This document shows positions 31,096 through 40,845 of a DNA stretch of 64,000 nucleotides, piece by piece. Numbering within the stretch: position 1 is the stretch's first letter; each line of letters opens with the position of its first letter. Source of the stretch: Ichthyophis bannanicus (taxonomy: Eukaryota > Chordata > Amphibia > Gymnophiona > Ichthyophiidae); the NCBI GenBank assembly GCA_033557465.1, contig JAWIIG010000025.1:5265001-5329000 (forward strand). Reading direction: 5' to 3'. The notes under the pieces are model-generated. The model did not search any database. It was not told the DNA's origin and worked only from the letters and a program-made list of their open reading frames with translations. Made by a program: the position numbers and the translations under genes.

Positions 31096-31184
31096 CCCAG
31101 ACTGGGGGGAGCTTTTGACTGCCTGAGCACGACCTCCTTACCCCAAGAGAGTCCAGGGGGGCACCTAGTCCTGTTTGCCCACAG

Positions 31185-32500
31185 GTGGACAGCCATCACC
31201 CCCAATACCTGGGTGTTACAAGTGATCAAAGAGAACAACAGGCACCACTCTCGTACTTCCAAGGAGAGCCCACCAGGCCTCTCCTTCACCAGAGCTTTCT
31301 CCTCACTGAACTAGCAGGCCTAATCAACAGCAAAGCAGTGGAGCCAGTGCCAAAACATCTCTGGAGCACAGGCTTCACCTCTAGGTATTTCCTCATCTGC
31401 AAGAGGACTGGGGGCCTCAGGCCCATCCTGGACCTACGAGAGCTCAACAGGTTTCTGGTCAGGGAGAAATTCAAGATGCTCTCCCTTAGGACACTACTGC
31501 CATTCCTCCAGCAGGGAGATTGGTTATGCTCCTTAGACCTAAAGGATGCTTACAATCACATCCTAATTCATCCCAGCCACAGAAAATACCTCCGGTTCAT
31601 GGTGGGAGGACAGCATTACCAATACAAGGTGCTGACCTTCGGTTTGGCCTAGTCACCAAGGATCTTGCGGTGGTCGCAGCCCACCTCCAGTTCCAATGGA
31701 CCTTCGTCTTTCCCTATCTGGACGACTGGCTCATAAGGGGGGCACAGCTGCAGAGGCACAATGCCCCACTGGGTGCACCATCAATGCCCTGCAGCACCTG
31801 AGGTTTGTCATAAACTACCCCAAGTCCCACTTCACTCCTGCCCAGCGCCTAGAGTTCATAGGGGCACAACTAGATACCCTCCAGGCAAAAGCCAGCCTTC
31901 CCTCAGGAGAGGTCAGAACACCTCAAGTACACCAAAGTCGGACACTACCTTCCCGGCTCCTACTTTGCCTGTTGGGATACATGGTCTCCATGGGTCACGT
32001 GACCCCTTATGCCTGCCTGCACATGAAAGCAGCCCAGTGGTGCCTTCACTCTCCGTGGAGGCAAGCCACAGGCAGGCTCAGGGACAGAGTGAAGGTGACC
32101 CATTAGTTGGCAGACTCCCTTGGATGGTGGCAGATTCCACATTGCCTTCAGGCTGGAATGCCCTTCCAGGCACCCCAGCCCCCAGAAGGTCTCCCCACGG
32201 ACGCCTCTCTAATGGGCTGGGGCGCGCATTGCAGGAGCTTCCAGATGCAAAGCTGCTGGTTCCAGAGGGAATCCCGGATGCAAATCAACCTGCTAGAGCT
32301 CCGGGTAATATGCCTAGCCCTCCGAGCCTTCCACCACCAGCTCCAGCACCACTCGGTGCTGATCCAGACCAACAATCAGGTTGCCGTGTTCTATGTGAAC
32401 AAACACAGAGGGGACAGAGTCGTACGCCTTCTGCCAGGAAGCGGTAGCCCTCTGCTCCTATGCTCCACACAGAGGGATGTCCCTAAGGGCGGTGTAGGTC
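31185..32500 (+). pseudogene. DIRS reverse transcriptase and RNase H, truncated (copy D)
   Basis: 31260-31652 holds GFTSRYFLICKRTGG, RPILDLRELNRFL, CSLDLKDAYNHILIH and LTFGLA, then a stop. After a short deletion (MHG-like region lost) the catalytic box FPYLDDWLIRG is read near 31715. FIGAQLDT follows near 31860. RNase H is read from 32107 (TDASLMGWGAH, INLLELRVICLALRAF, and QTNNQVAVFYVNK with Asn replacing Asp in TDN). The frame is lost at about 32420, where the domain is cut by the boundary with the next element. Confidence 0.82.
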
Positions 32501-32559
32501 CCGGGCCAGGCCAAGAACTGAGGCGGCATCCACTCCTGCAAGGTGTGTGGAAATCCACT

Positions 32560-33305
32560 ACTGTGTTCCCGTTCCCAAAGGTGCTCAAGGGCCTGTTCTG
32601 GTCAGAGTGGGATTTCCCCCAACTCCCCCCTTCAGGGTGTATAAGAGGATGCATGCTCTCCCACAGAAGGAGTGCATTGTGTAGTTTGATGTTTCCAAGA
32701 TGGATATGCAAGTCACAGTGGTTACCAGACAGACCACCATTTCTGTGGAAGGCAGATCGGCCTTAAACGATACTCTGGACCGAAAGGTGGATTTGTGTTG
32801 CAGATACAGTTCACTGTGGTGGCTGCTATTCTGCAGTTTGTGGTATATGCAAGCCTGACATCTCGAGCCCTGCTCGTGTAGTAGATTCATTCTCTTCTTC
32901 TGAATGAGTCTACCCGTCTTTTGGAGTCTGCTACGGCCTTCCTTTCTGATGTCATGTACAGCCTTATATGTCTAGTGGCCAGGGATTCTGCCCTATCAAC
33001 AGTGACACAGCGTCAGCCTGGCTCGGACACAGGGCAGCAGACTCATCTTCCAAAGCCCAGTTGCCCAACTTGCCTTAGAGGGATGCTTCTCTTGGATCCA
33101 ATTTGGAGAAGATGGTGAAGGACCTGAGAGGGACAACATCTTACCGCCTAATGGAGAACTGGTCCAAGGGGCCTGTGAAGTTGGCAGAGCCTCTTTTCCA
33201 TCAGCCGCCTCCTGCTCCTCACAGGCACGCCGATCGGACTCCCAAGGGTTTCAGAACTCTCGTTGCTACTGGCCTGGAAAGCCTTTCTTCTCTTCTGCTT
33301 TTGTC
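32560..33305 (+). pseudogene. type 2 DIRS gag remnant
   Basis: In shifting frames it reads DFPQLPPSG, ALNDTLDRKVDLCCRYS, FWSLLRPSFL, then SKAQLPNLP-like and NLEKMVKDLRGTTSY. This is the helical gag C-terminal domain pattern of DIRS/Ngaro-type elements (a long amphipathic region with RKV and SSKAQL motifs). Several frames are needed and no start is seen. The family call is from pattern memory. Confidence 0.5.
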
Positions 33306-33729
33306 TTTGTCTTTATTAAAATACTTGATATACCACTTAGGCCGAAACATAAAAGCAGTTTACAATAAATAATAAAAAAAACCTGCTGAAAACACAAGGA
33401 AAAGAATGCCAATAAACGACAGGATAGCCAAGAGAAAGCAAGGAGGAGACAAGACAAAACTGACAAATCAGGGGGGGAGAACATGAGGGACCGAAAGCAC
33501 ATTGAAACAGGTGGGTTTTCAAAACAGCCTTAAAGCGGGTAAAAGAAGATTCAGATCGGAGGGGAAGGGGAAGGGAGTTCCAGAGGGAGGGGGCCAGAAA
33601 AAAGAAAGCAGAGGAGCGGGTGCATTGAAGATGTGCCTGTGCAGGGGAAGGAAGAACTAGATGATAGTTGTGAACAGAGCATAGAAGACGATGAGGGGTA
33701 TGATGATGGAGAAGGTCAGCTAGCTACTG

Positions 33730-34332
33730 AGGGAGAGTGAATGGCCCAATGAGTAAAAATGAGAATTTTGTATTGGATTCTGAACCGAACAGGAAGCCAG
33801 TGAAGCTGAGCAAGGAGGGGAGTGATGTGGTCATAGCAGGATGAAGAGGTGAGAATGTGGGCAGCTGTGTTCTGTAGAAGCTGAAGATGGTGAAGTTGTG
33901 AATGAGAAAGTCCGGCAAAGGAGACATTAAAGTAGTCAATCCTGGAGGTGACAAAGGACAGAAGAAGAGTGGTTAAAGAAGCAGGAGTAAGAAAAGGATG
34001 GACCGCACACAGCTAACGGAGGTGAAAAAAAGCATGGCGGGTAACTGAGGAAATATGCTCAAAAAAGGAGAGGGAAAAATCAAGGGTGACATCCAAATAC
34101 CTGAAAGGTGAAACCAGAGGAATAGCAGTAGAGGCCAGGTAGGGGAGGGGGAAGAACCAAAGGTAATCCAGGTGGCAGTAGATTTCTGAGGATTGAGATG
34201 GAGGAAATTGGAGGACAGCCAGTCATGAACATAGGTGAGGCAAGTATTGAAGAGGGTTTTATCAGGAAGGGGAGGTCCGGTGGAGTAGAATAATATCATC
34301 TTCATAATAATATGCAGAGATACCAAGCTGTT
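33730..34332 (-). pseudogene. L2 LINE ORF2, RT catalytic box and C-terminal part
   Basis: It continues the frame cut at 38963. The catalytic box is read as YYYEDDIILL near 34285-34315, where YADD is the rule, so Glu replaces Ala. Then CLTYVHDWLSSNFLHLNPQKS (34250; read as CLTYVHDWLSSNF then LHLNPQKS) and later remains of the C-terminal domain (33950-33730: TTLMSPLPDFLIHNF and LPSLLSFTGFLF). Frameshifted several times. Confidence 0.78.
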
Positions 34333-34880
34333 GGCTTTCCTAACCAGGGCACCACAGATCAAACAGTAAGGATTTGAGGGTTTCTTTGTTTGTTTTATTA
34401 TATTACATTGCTAGCTCTCTGACTGGGAGCTCTTAGGAGGGTTTTGTGTATGTTTTTTAAAGCAAGGTTACTTTCATTTTTGCTGTTTTAGGGGAACTTT
34501 TCTTGAGCACAGTAGGTTGCTGAACTCCAGTAACTTCCTCAGGTTTAGAAACTGTTAACACCTAATCAGGGGTTAGTGGGCCTGTTTCCTGAGTGCAGTT
34601 GAAACCTGCATAAAAGGCTCCAGTGCCCTGCCCTTTTGAGGCTTTCCTAACCAGGGCTCCACAGATCAAACAGTAAGGATTTGAGGGTTTCTTTGTTTGT
34701 TTTATTATATTACATTGCTAGCTCTCTGACTGGGAGCTCTTAAAAGGGTTTTGTGTATATTTTTTAAAGCAAGGTTACTTTCATTTTTTGCTGTTTTAGG
34801 GGAACTTTCCTTGAGCACAGTAGATTGCTGAACTCCAGTAACCTCCTCAGGTTTAGAAACTGCTAGCACCTAATCAGGTG
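34333..34880 (+). repeat. tandem 5' UTR units of the CR1 LINE, period 307 bp
   Basis: Unit 1 is 34333-34639 and unit 2 is 34640 to about 34880. Both start GGCTTTCCTAACCAGGGC and share TTTGAGGGTTTCTTTG, CTCTCTGACTGGGAGCTC and CCTCAGGTTTAGAAACTG. Unit 2 departs after AATCAGGTGTTAG. Repeated 5' units in LINEs can carry the promoter; that role is inferred here. Confidence 0.85.
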
Positions 34881-35108
34881 TTAGTTCCCTCCCTACCCAC
34901 CCCGACTCCCACCCACCCCTAGTGAGCAGTCTTGCTTTATAGGGCACCTCCCCCTTTAACAAATCACAGTGAATTCGACCAGCACATTTGTATATAATTA
35001 AAGAGATTTAACTGCTTTTTCTCTGAAAGGACAGCTGCGAAACCGGCTGGTACTTGGTAGATCTCTCTCTTTTGCTTTAACAGATACCTAAGCTCCACGA
35101 ACAGAACA

Positions 35109-36050
35109 ATGGCTGGGAAAAATCGTATTGCTAAAGCTGTTGCCCCCGTTACAGCTTCTGCCTCGGTCCAGACAGAGATCCTAATGCCAGTTGAAGGACC
35201 GTTTCCATGTGCAGGGTGCCTGCATGCTGAAGCTCTGAGGAAACAAGTGGAGGAACTCAGAGAGGAGGTGGCGAGGCTGAGGAGCATTCAAGACAGTGAG
35301 AAGTACATTGATGAGATGCTTCTTGCAGCAACCAGGCTCTCCAGCACAGGAGAAGATGGGTGCCAACAGAATGTCGATGGTTGGACACAAGTCACCAGGG
35401 CCTGCAAAATCACCAATCCAACTTCTCCAGCCCTTGATTTGAAGAACCATTATGCAGCCCTGGAAGTGGAGGAGGTGAAAGCATCCCTGGAAAGGGAAGA
35501 ACCAGAGTTCAAGTACCCCAAAGTTGCGGAATCAGTGACCAGAAGGAAACAAAGGGTAGTGGTGGTTGGAGAGACTCTTCTGAGGGGTACTGAGGCGTCC
35601 ATCTGCCGACCAGACTTGATGTCCAGAAAGGTATGCTGTCTGCCTGGTGCCAAAATCCAAGATGTTACGGAGAGTTTGCCGCGACTCAAGCCCACTGACT
35701 ATTACCCAATGTTGCTAATCCATGTTGGAACAAATGATACTGCCAGGTATACCTCGGAACGTATCAAAAGTGACTTCATGGCTCTGGGACAGAGGGTGAA
35801 GCAGTTAGGTGCACAGGTGGTGTTCTCTTCAATCCTCCCTGTTGAGGGTAAAGGCCAAGGCAGAGAGGCTCGCATCCTGGAGATGAATGCATGGCTGCGT
35901 GGATGGTGTCATCGAGAGCGTTTTGGTTTCCTAGACCATGGGATGCTGTTCCAAAGGTTGCAGAGCAGAGATGGCGTCCATCTGTCCAAGAAAGGTCAAC
36001 GCATCTTTGGTAGTAGACTGGCTAATCTACTGAAGAGGGCTTTAAACTAG
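35109..36050 (+). CDS. CR1 LINE ORF1 protein with esterase-like domain
   Basis: An open frame of 313 codons. The N-terminal third has a Cys/His pair pattern (PCAGCLHAEALRKQ) leading into a coiled coil (VEELREEVARLRSI, about residues 45-60). From about residue 155 there is an SGNH/GDSL-type hydrolase fold: VVVVGETLLRGTE (block I, usually GDS, here GET), then LLIHVGTNDTARY (block III, with the GTND signature), and DGVHLSKKGQRIFG (block V, with the catalytic Asp-x-x-His). The GET in place of GDS removes the expected catalytic Ser, so this copy may lack esterase activity. In CR1 elements this protein binds the LINE RNA and may associate with lipid. It ends 11 bp before ORF2. The start at 35109 is the first ATG after the 5' UTR. 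Confidence 0.88.
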   Translation: MAGKNRIAKAVAPVTASASVQTEILMPVEGPFPCAGCLHAEALRKQVEELREEVARLRSIQDSEKYIDEMLLAATRLSSTGEDGCQQNVDGWTQVTRACKITNPTSPALDLKNHYAALEVEEVKASLEREEPEFKYPKVAESVTRRKQRVVVVGETLLRGTEASICRPDLMSRKVCCLPGAKIQDVTESLPRLKPTDYYPMLLIHVGTNDTARYTSERIKSDFMALGQRVKQLGAQVVFSSILPVEGKGQGREARILEMNAWLRGWCHRERFGFLDHGMLFQRLQSRDGVHLSKKGQRIFGSRLANLLKRALN

Positions 36051-36061
36051 ATTCGTTAGGG

Positions 36062-38821
36062 ATGGGTGAAGAAAGCCCCCAGGTAAGTGAAAGCCCCCAG
36101 GTAGGTGATACATTAAATACCTTTATGGAAATGGGTAACAGGGGTAACATATGGAAAGCAGTGTGTATTAATGCCCGTAGCATGGGAAATAAGATCCCTG
36201 AAGTTGAAGCTTTGGTGGGAGTGGCTGACTTGGATTTAGTGGCAGTTACAGAAACATGGTTCACAGAAAACCATGACTGGGATGTAACTATACCTGGCTA
36301 TACTTTATTCAAAAAGGACAGGGTAGGAAGAAGGGGAGGAGGAGTGGCACTATATGTAAAAACTACTATTAAAGCTTTGGAATTACAGAGCTTAAAAGGG
36401 AGAGAGGAGGCATTGTGGGTTAAACTAGAAAGAGGGAAAGAGAAATCTATTTGCATTGGTGTGATATACAGACCTCCCTCACAAGAGGAAGTGGTGGACA
36501 GAGAGTTAATTGAAGACATATGCAGCATTGCTAGGAAAGGGGAAGTGCTACTGATAGGAGATTTCAATATGCCAGATGTTGATTGGCACATTCCTGCTGC
36601 AGTATCATCTAGAAGTAAGGAGATCCTGGATTCTCTACAGGGAGAACTATTCAGGCAATTGGTAACAGACCCCACACGTGAAGGGGCCATACTGGACTTG
36701 GTGCTTACCAATGGTGAAAGTGTTTCTGATGTTGTAGTGGGAGATCATTTTGCATCCAGTGATCACCAGATGGTGTGGTTCAGTATTAGGACTAGGGCTG
36801 TTAGAATCCATTCCAAGGTGAGGATCTTAGACTTTAGGAAGACTAACTTTGCGAAGATGGGCCAATACCTCAGGGAATCGTTAGTGGGATGGGAACAGCT
36901 GGGGGATGTAGAAAAACAGTGGGCAAAACTGAAAGGGGGTATTTTAACGGCAACCAACCTTTTTGTTAAAATGGTAAATAAAGGCAAAAGGAGCAGGAGA
37001 CCGCTATGGTTTTCGAAGGAAGTAGCTGAAAAAGTGAAGAAAAAGAGGGAGGCCTTCATGAAATACAAGAGATCACAGAGAGAGGAAGACAGGCATCTGT
37101 ATTTGGAAAAACTTAGAGAAGCTAGCAAAGTAGTCAAGAAGGCAAAGATTCAAAAGGAGGAGGAAATAGCCAATGCAATAAAATGGGGGGATAAGACATT
37201 TTTCAGATATATTAGTGAGAAGAGGAAGGGCAAAAGTGGTATTGTCAGACTCAAGGGTGCAGGGGGGGAATATGTAGAAGCTGATAAGGATAAAGCGGAA
37301 TTGCTTAACAAATATTTTTGTTCTGTGTTCACAGATGAAGAACCCGGAGCAGGACCTCAGAAAACACTCATAAATAAGAACAGAAGTGAGGGACATCTTG
37401 AATAATTTTCAGAAGACTGTGTTCGTGAGAAACTAGCTCAACTTAAAGTAGACAAAGCGATGGGACTGGATGGGATACACCCTAGAATACTGAGGGAACT
37501 TGGGGATGTTCTAGCAACTCCACTGACTGACCTTTTCAATGCCTCGTTGGAGTCGGGAGTGGTGCCAAAGGACTGGAGAGAGGCTCATGTGGTGCCTTTA
37601 CACAAAAGCGGAAGTAAGGATGTGGTTGAAAACTACAGGCTGGTTAGTTTAACTTCGGTGGTGAGTAAATTATTGGAAACGCTGCTGAAAGAGAAAATAG
37701 TGAGGTTTCTGGAGTCCGGCGGATTACAGGATCCGAGGCAGCATGGATTCACCAGAGGCAGGTCTTGTCAGACAAATCTGATTGATTTCTTTGACTGGGT
37801 GACCAGGGAGTTGGACCGAGGGAGAGCTCTAGATGTCGTGTATTTAGATTTCAGTAAAGCCTTTGACACTGTTCCTCACAGGCGACTTATAAACAAACAG
37901 AGCACCCTAGGGATGGACCCTAAAGTTACTGCTTGGGTTAGAAATTGGTTGGGTGGGAGGCGACAAAGAGTACAAGTAAATGGAGCTCACTCTGAGGAGA
38001 AGGATGTTACCAGTGGTGTGCCCCAGGGATCTGTCCTTGGTCCGATTCTTTTTAACATCTTTGTTAGTGATATAGCGGAAGGGCTGTCGGGTAAGGTTTG
38101 CCTCTTTGCGGATGATATCAAAATCTGCAATAGAGTAGACACCCAGGAAGGTGTAGATAACATGAGGAGGGATCTAGCTAAGCTTGAAGAATGGTCTAGA
38201 AATTGACAGCTGGGATTTAATGTTAAAAAATGTAAGGTCATGCATTTGGGCTGCAGCAATCCAAGGGAGCAATACAGTATAGGAGGTGAAGTACTTTTGT
38301 CCACTAAAGAAGAGCGGGACCTAGGCGTGGTTGTGTCTGATGATCTTAAAGTAGCTAAACAGGTAGAAAAGGCGATGGCAAAAGCTAGAAGGATGCTTGG
38401 GTGCATACGGAGAGGAATGGCTAGCAGAAAAAAGGAGGTGATAATGCCTCTGTATAAGTCTTTGGTGCGACCTCATTTGGAGTATGGTGTGCAATTCTGG
38501 AGACCGCACCTTCAAAAGGATGTGAACAGGATGGAGTCGGTGCAGAGGGTTGCTACTAAAATGATTAATGGGCTTCATTATAAAGCATATGAGGACAGAC
38601 TTAAGGATCTTAATATGTACACCTTAGAGGAAAGGCGGGATAGAGGTGATATGATTGAGATGTTTAAATACCTCCGTGGCATAAATGTTCAGGGAGAGAG
38701 CCTCTTTCAATTGAAAGCAAGTTCTGCTATGAGGGGACATGGGATGAGGGTGAAGGGAGATAGATTCAGGAGTGATATGCGGAAGTGGATCCGTGGAATA
38801 GTCTCCCAGTGGAGGTGGTAG
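36062..38821 (+). pseudogene. CR1 LINE ORF2 (endonuclease and reverse transcriptase), two nonsense codons
   Basis: One frame of about 919 codons, interrupted by TAA at 37403-37405 and TGA at 38204-38206. The second replaces a Trp (RNWQL in related copies; 52815-52830 reads NAWQL). The apurinic-type endonuclease is at the N terminus: NARSMGNK, VAVTETW (Glu), GVALYVK, YRPPS, LIGDFNMPDVDW (Asp/Asn) and SSDHQMV (His). RT follows: [73 protein letters not shown] and the catalytic FADDIKIC at about 38108-38131. The C-terminal domain has KVMHLG, LVRPHLEYGVQFW and LNMYTLEERRDRGD. All catalytic residues look intact, so only the two stops inactivate it. Confidence 0.92.
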
Positions 38822-38962
38822 AGATGAGGACAGTAACTGAATTCAAAAAAGCATGGGACCAACACAGAGGATCTCTAAAAGTAAAAAGTGGACTGTTGTA
38901 GTTGTTATGGAAGGACAGACTAGATAGGCCATGTGGTCTTTTTCTGTCATCATGTTTCTATG

Positions 38963-40222
38963 TTGAATAAGGAGGGCAAGAGGTGCAAGAAAGATGTTGA
39001 AAAGTAGGGGGGAAAGGACTGAACCTTGGGGAACACCACATGACTGGGGCATGGGGGGGGGGGGAACAGTGGAGGACAGAACAGAGAAGGAGCAGGCACA
39101 GAGAAAAGAATGGAACTATAGCCAAGGAACACCAGAGACCCAGAAGTCTGCAAGACATTGAAGGAGAGTGCGATGATCTACTAAATCAAAAGCAGCAGAG
39201 AGATCTATGGAAACAAGAAGAGTAAGGTCACCCTGGTCATGTGCAACGTGAAGTTCATTCAAGAGAGAGAGAAGGATAGATTCTGTGCTGTAACCTGTGC
39301 GAAAACTAGACTGAAGGGGGTGAAGGGTGTTAGTAGAGGTGAGATGAGAAGAAAGTTGCGAGAAAACAAACCACTCGAGAAGTTTAGAGAGGAAAGGCAA
39401 GTTAGATACAGGACACCAGTTGGACAGAATGGCAGGGTCCAAAGAGGGCCTTTTGAGAAGAGGACAAACCAGGGGGTGGGGAAATGGCCAGAGGATAGAG
39501 AGGAGTTAACCATAGCAAGAACCGAAGGGAGAAGAGAAAGAGATGGTTCTAACAATCATTTAGAGGGGATGGGATCCAATAGACTGTAGGTTGTCCTAGA
39601 AGAGGGCACGGTCTGGAAAAGCTCAGTAGCAGTAACTAGTTGAAAGGGAAGACCAGGTATGAGAAAAGAGTGAGACTGGGAGGAAGAGAGCTGTGAGGGG
39701 AGGATGACTGAGGGGAAAGTGGCGGGGGGGCAAGAGGAAAAAGAGGACCGAATAGCCATGACCTTACATGAAAAAAAAATCAGCCAGGACAACAGGATCA
39801 GGGCAGGGGGGAGAGGCTGAGGGCACAGAGGGAGAGGGAAGACAGGGGCCGGAGAATAGAATAAAGATCCCTGGAAGAATTAGACGAGCGTAGAATAAGT
39901 CCAGAGTAATACTCTCGCTTGGCTGAAGTAATCAGAGCCCAATCCTCTTTATGGCTGCCAGAGTGGATACGATGAACACGGAGGCCCCACAAGAACCAGG
40001 GGTGATGGACGGGAGTGCAGGCAGCTGGAACCGGCCTAACTGGAGCCAACAAATCAAGGACCTTAGACAAGGCAGAATTCCAAGCCTGAACTTGGGAATC
40101 AGGGGAGAGAGACGCAAACTCTGGTGGAAGTACCTGATCTACAGAGGGAAAGTTCTGCAATGTGGCGGGGGTGATACACCAGCAGCAGAGGTGCAGCAGA
40201 GGGCAAAGAACCACGGCCTACC
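38963..40222 (-). pseudogene. L2 LINE ORF2, endonuclease-RT linker and N-terminal RT
   Basis: Read leftwards: PVHHPWFLWGLRVHR and LITSAKREYYSGLI (40200-39860), LLDPIPSKLL-like (39560), then the RT start NWCPVSNLPFLSKLLEW (39400), FRTGYSTESILLSLLNEL (39300), VSIDLSAAFDLVDH (39220) and [20 protein letters not shown] (39050-38990). The last motif is cut off at 38963 by the CR1. Frameshifts near 39800, 39560 and 39110. The apurinic endonuclease is missing at the 5' end. Confidence 0.82.
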
Positions 40223-40845
40223 AATATATTGAGCCTCGGCTGGGTGATCATTTGGGGAATTGCCAGTTGTTGCATTCCTGGTCTCTGGAGTTCCTGGGAG
40301 CCGATACTTGAGTGTGTGAAGTCTTTCTACCAGTGCAGAAAGTCAAGGCTGTTGGATTGCCTAGCGCTGTACTGTTCGCAGCAGGCTCCCAGAGTCTGGG
40401 TTGATGCAGTTCAAGCTCAGGCACCCATTCCCAAAGATGGCAAAAGCCAGCCTGTGGTGGTGGCAGCAGCCTAGTCTTCTGAGGAAGGGTGTACCACTGG
40501 ACAATTGCTCATGGGTCCTTCTGGCAACGAATGCCAGTCTTTTAAGTTGGGTAACCCATAGCGAAAGCTGAATGGTCCGGGACCATTGTAACCACGGGGA
40601 GGCAGTGTGGTCCATCAACTGTTTTGAAGCGAGGGCCATCAGGTTGTTCTTCTGCGTCTCCGGCCCCCGGTCGATGGCTGAACAGTTCACATGTTCTCAG
40701 ATAACGCTATGGTGGTGGCTTATGTCAGTCAGCAAGATGGCACAAGGAGTGCCGGGGTAGCCCTGGAGGTGGCTCTCCTGTTTGCCTGGGCGGCAAAGAG
40801 CTTCCTAGTTTGTTGGCTCTGCATATTGCCATGGTGAATATTATG
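40223..40845 (+). pseudogene. type 2 DIRS RNase H fragment, out of order
   Basis: In shifting frames it reads WVIIWGIASCCIPGLWS, a WGTHSES-like acidic site region near 40540, FEARAIRLFF near 40625, FSDNAMVVAYVSQQDGT near 40695, and HIAMVNIMETDF at the end. These are the RT end and RNase H of the type 2 element. They come before the RT (40846 on), although a normal copy has RT first, so this is a partial second copy or a rearranged piece. Confidence 0.7.

Larger units (their letters stand above)
28867..32520 (+). mobile_element. DIRS retrotransposon copy D, 3' part missing
   Basis: It has a left terminal repeat (28867-29055), gag (29191-31095) and RT/RNase H (31185-32500). It stops in the RNase H near 32520, where a different DIRS type begins. 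No recombinase or right end belonging to it is found in the window. The sequence is diverged from copies A, B and F, with higher GC, so it is a separate subfamily. Confidence 0.82.
34333..38962 (+). mobile_element. CR1-type LINE, 4.6 kb, near full length
   Basis: It has a 5' region with a tandem repeat (34333-34880), ORF1 (35109-36050), ORF2 (36062-38821) and a 3' UTR ending TGTCATCATGTTTCTATG at 38962. Both ORFs are continuous apart from two nonsense codons in ORF2. It is inserted in an L2 LINE, so it is younger than that copy. It is the best-preserved LINE in the window. Confidence 0.9.
33306..40222 (-). mobile_element. L2-type LINE, split by a CR1 LINE
   Basis: It lies on the minus strand with its tail at the left (TTTATTAAAATACTTGATATACC, read as TTTATTAAAATACTTG then ATATACCACTTAGG, then AAGCAGTTTACAATAAA). 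Coding remains run leftwards from about 40214 to 33730. The part 34333-38962 is a CR1 LINE inserted in the RT, just before the catalytic box. TGTTG is present at both junctions (GCTGTTGG on the left, ATGTTGAAT on the right) and could be a short target duplication. Confidence 0.85.
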
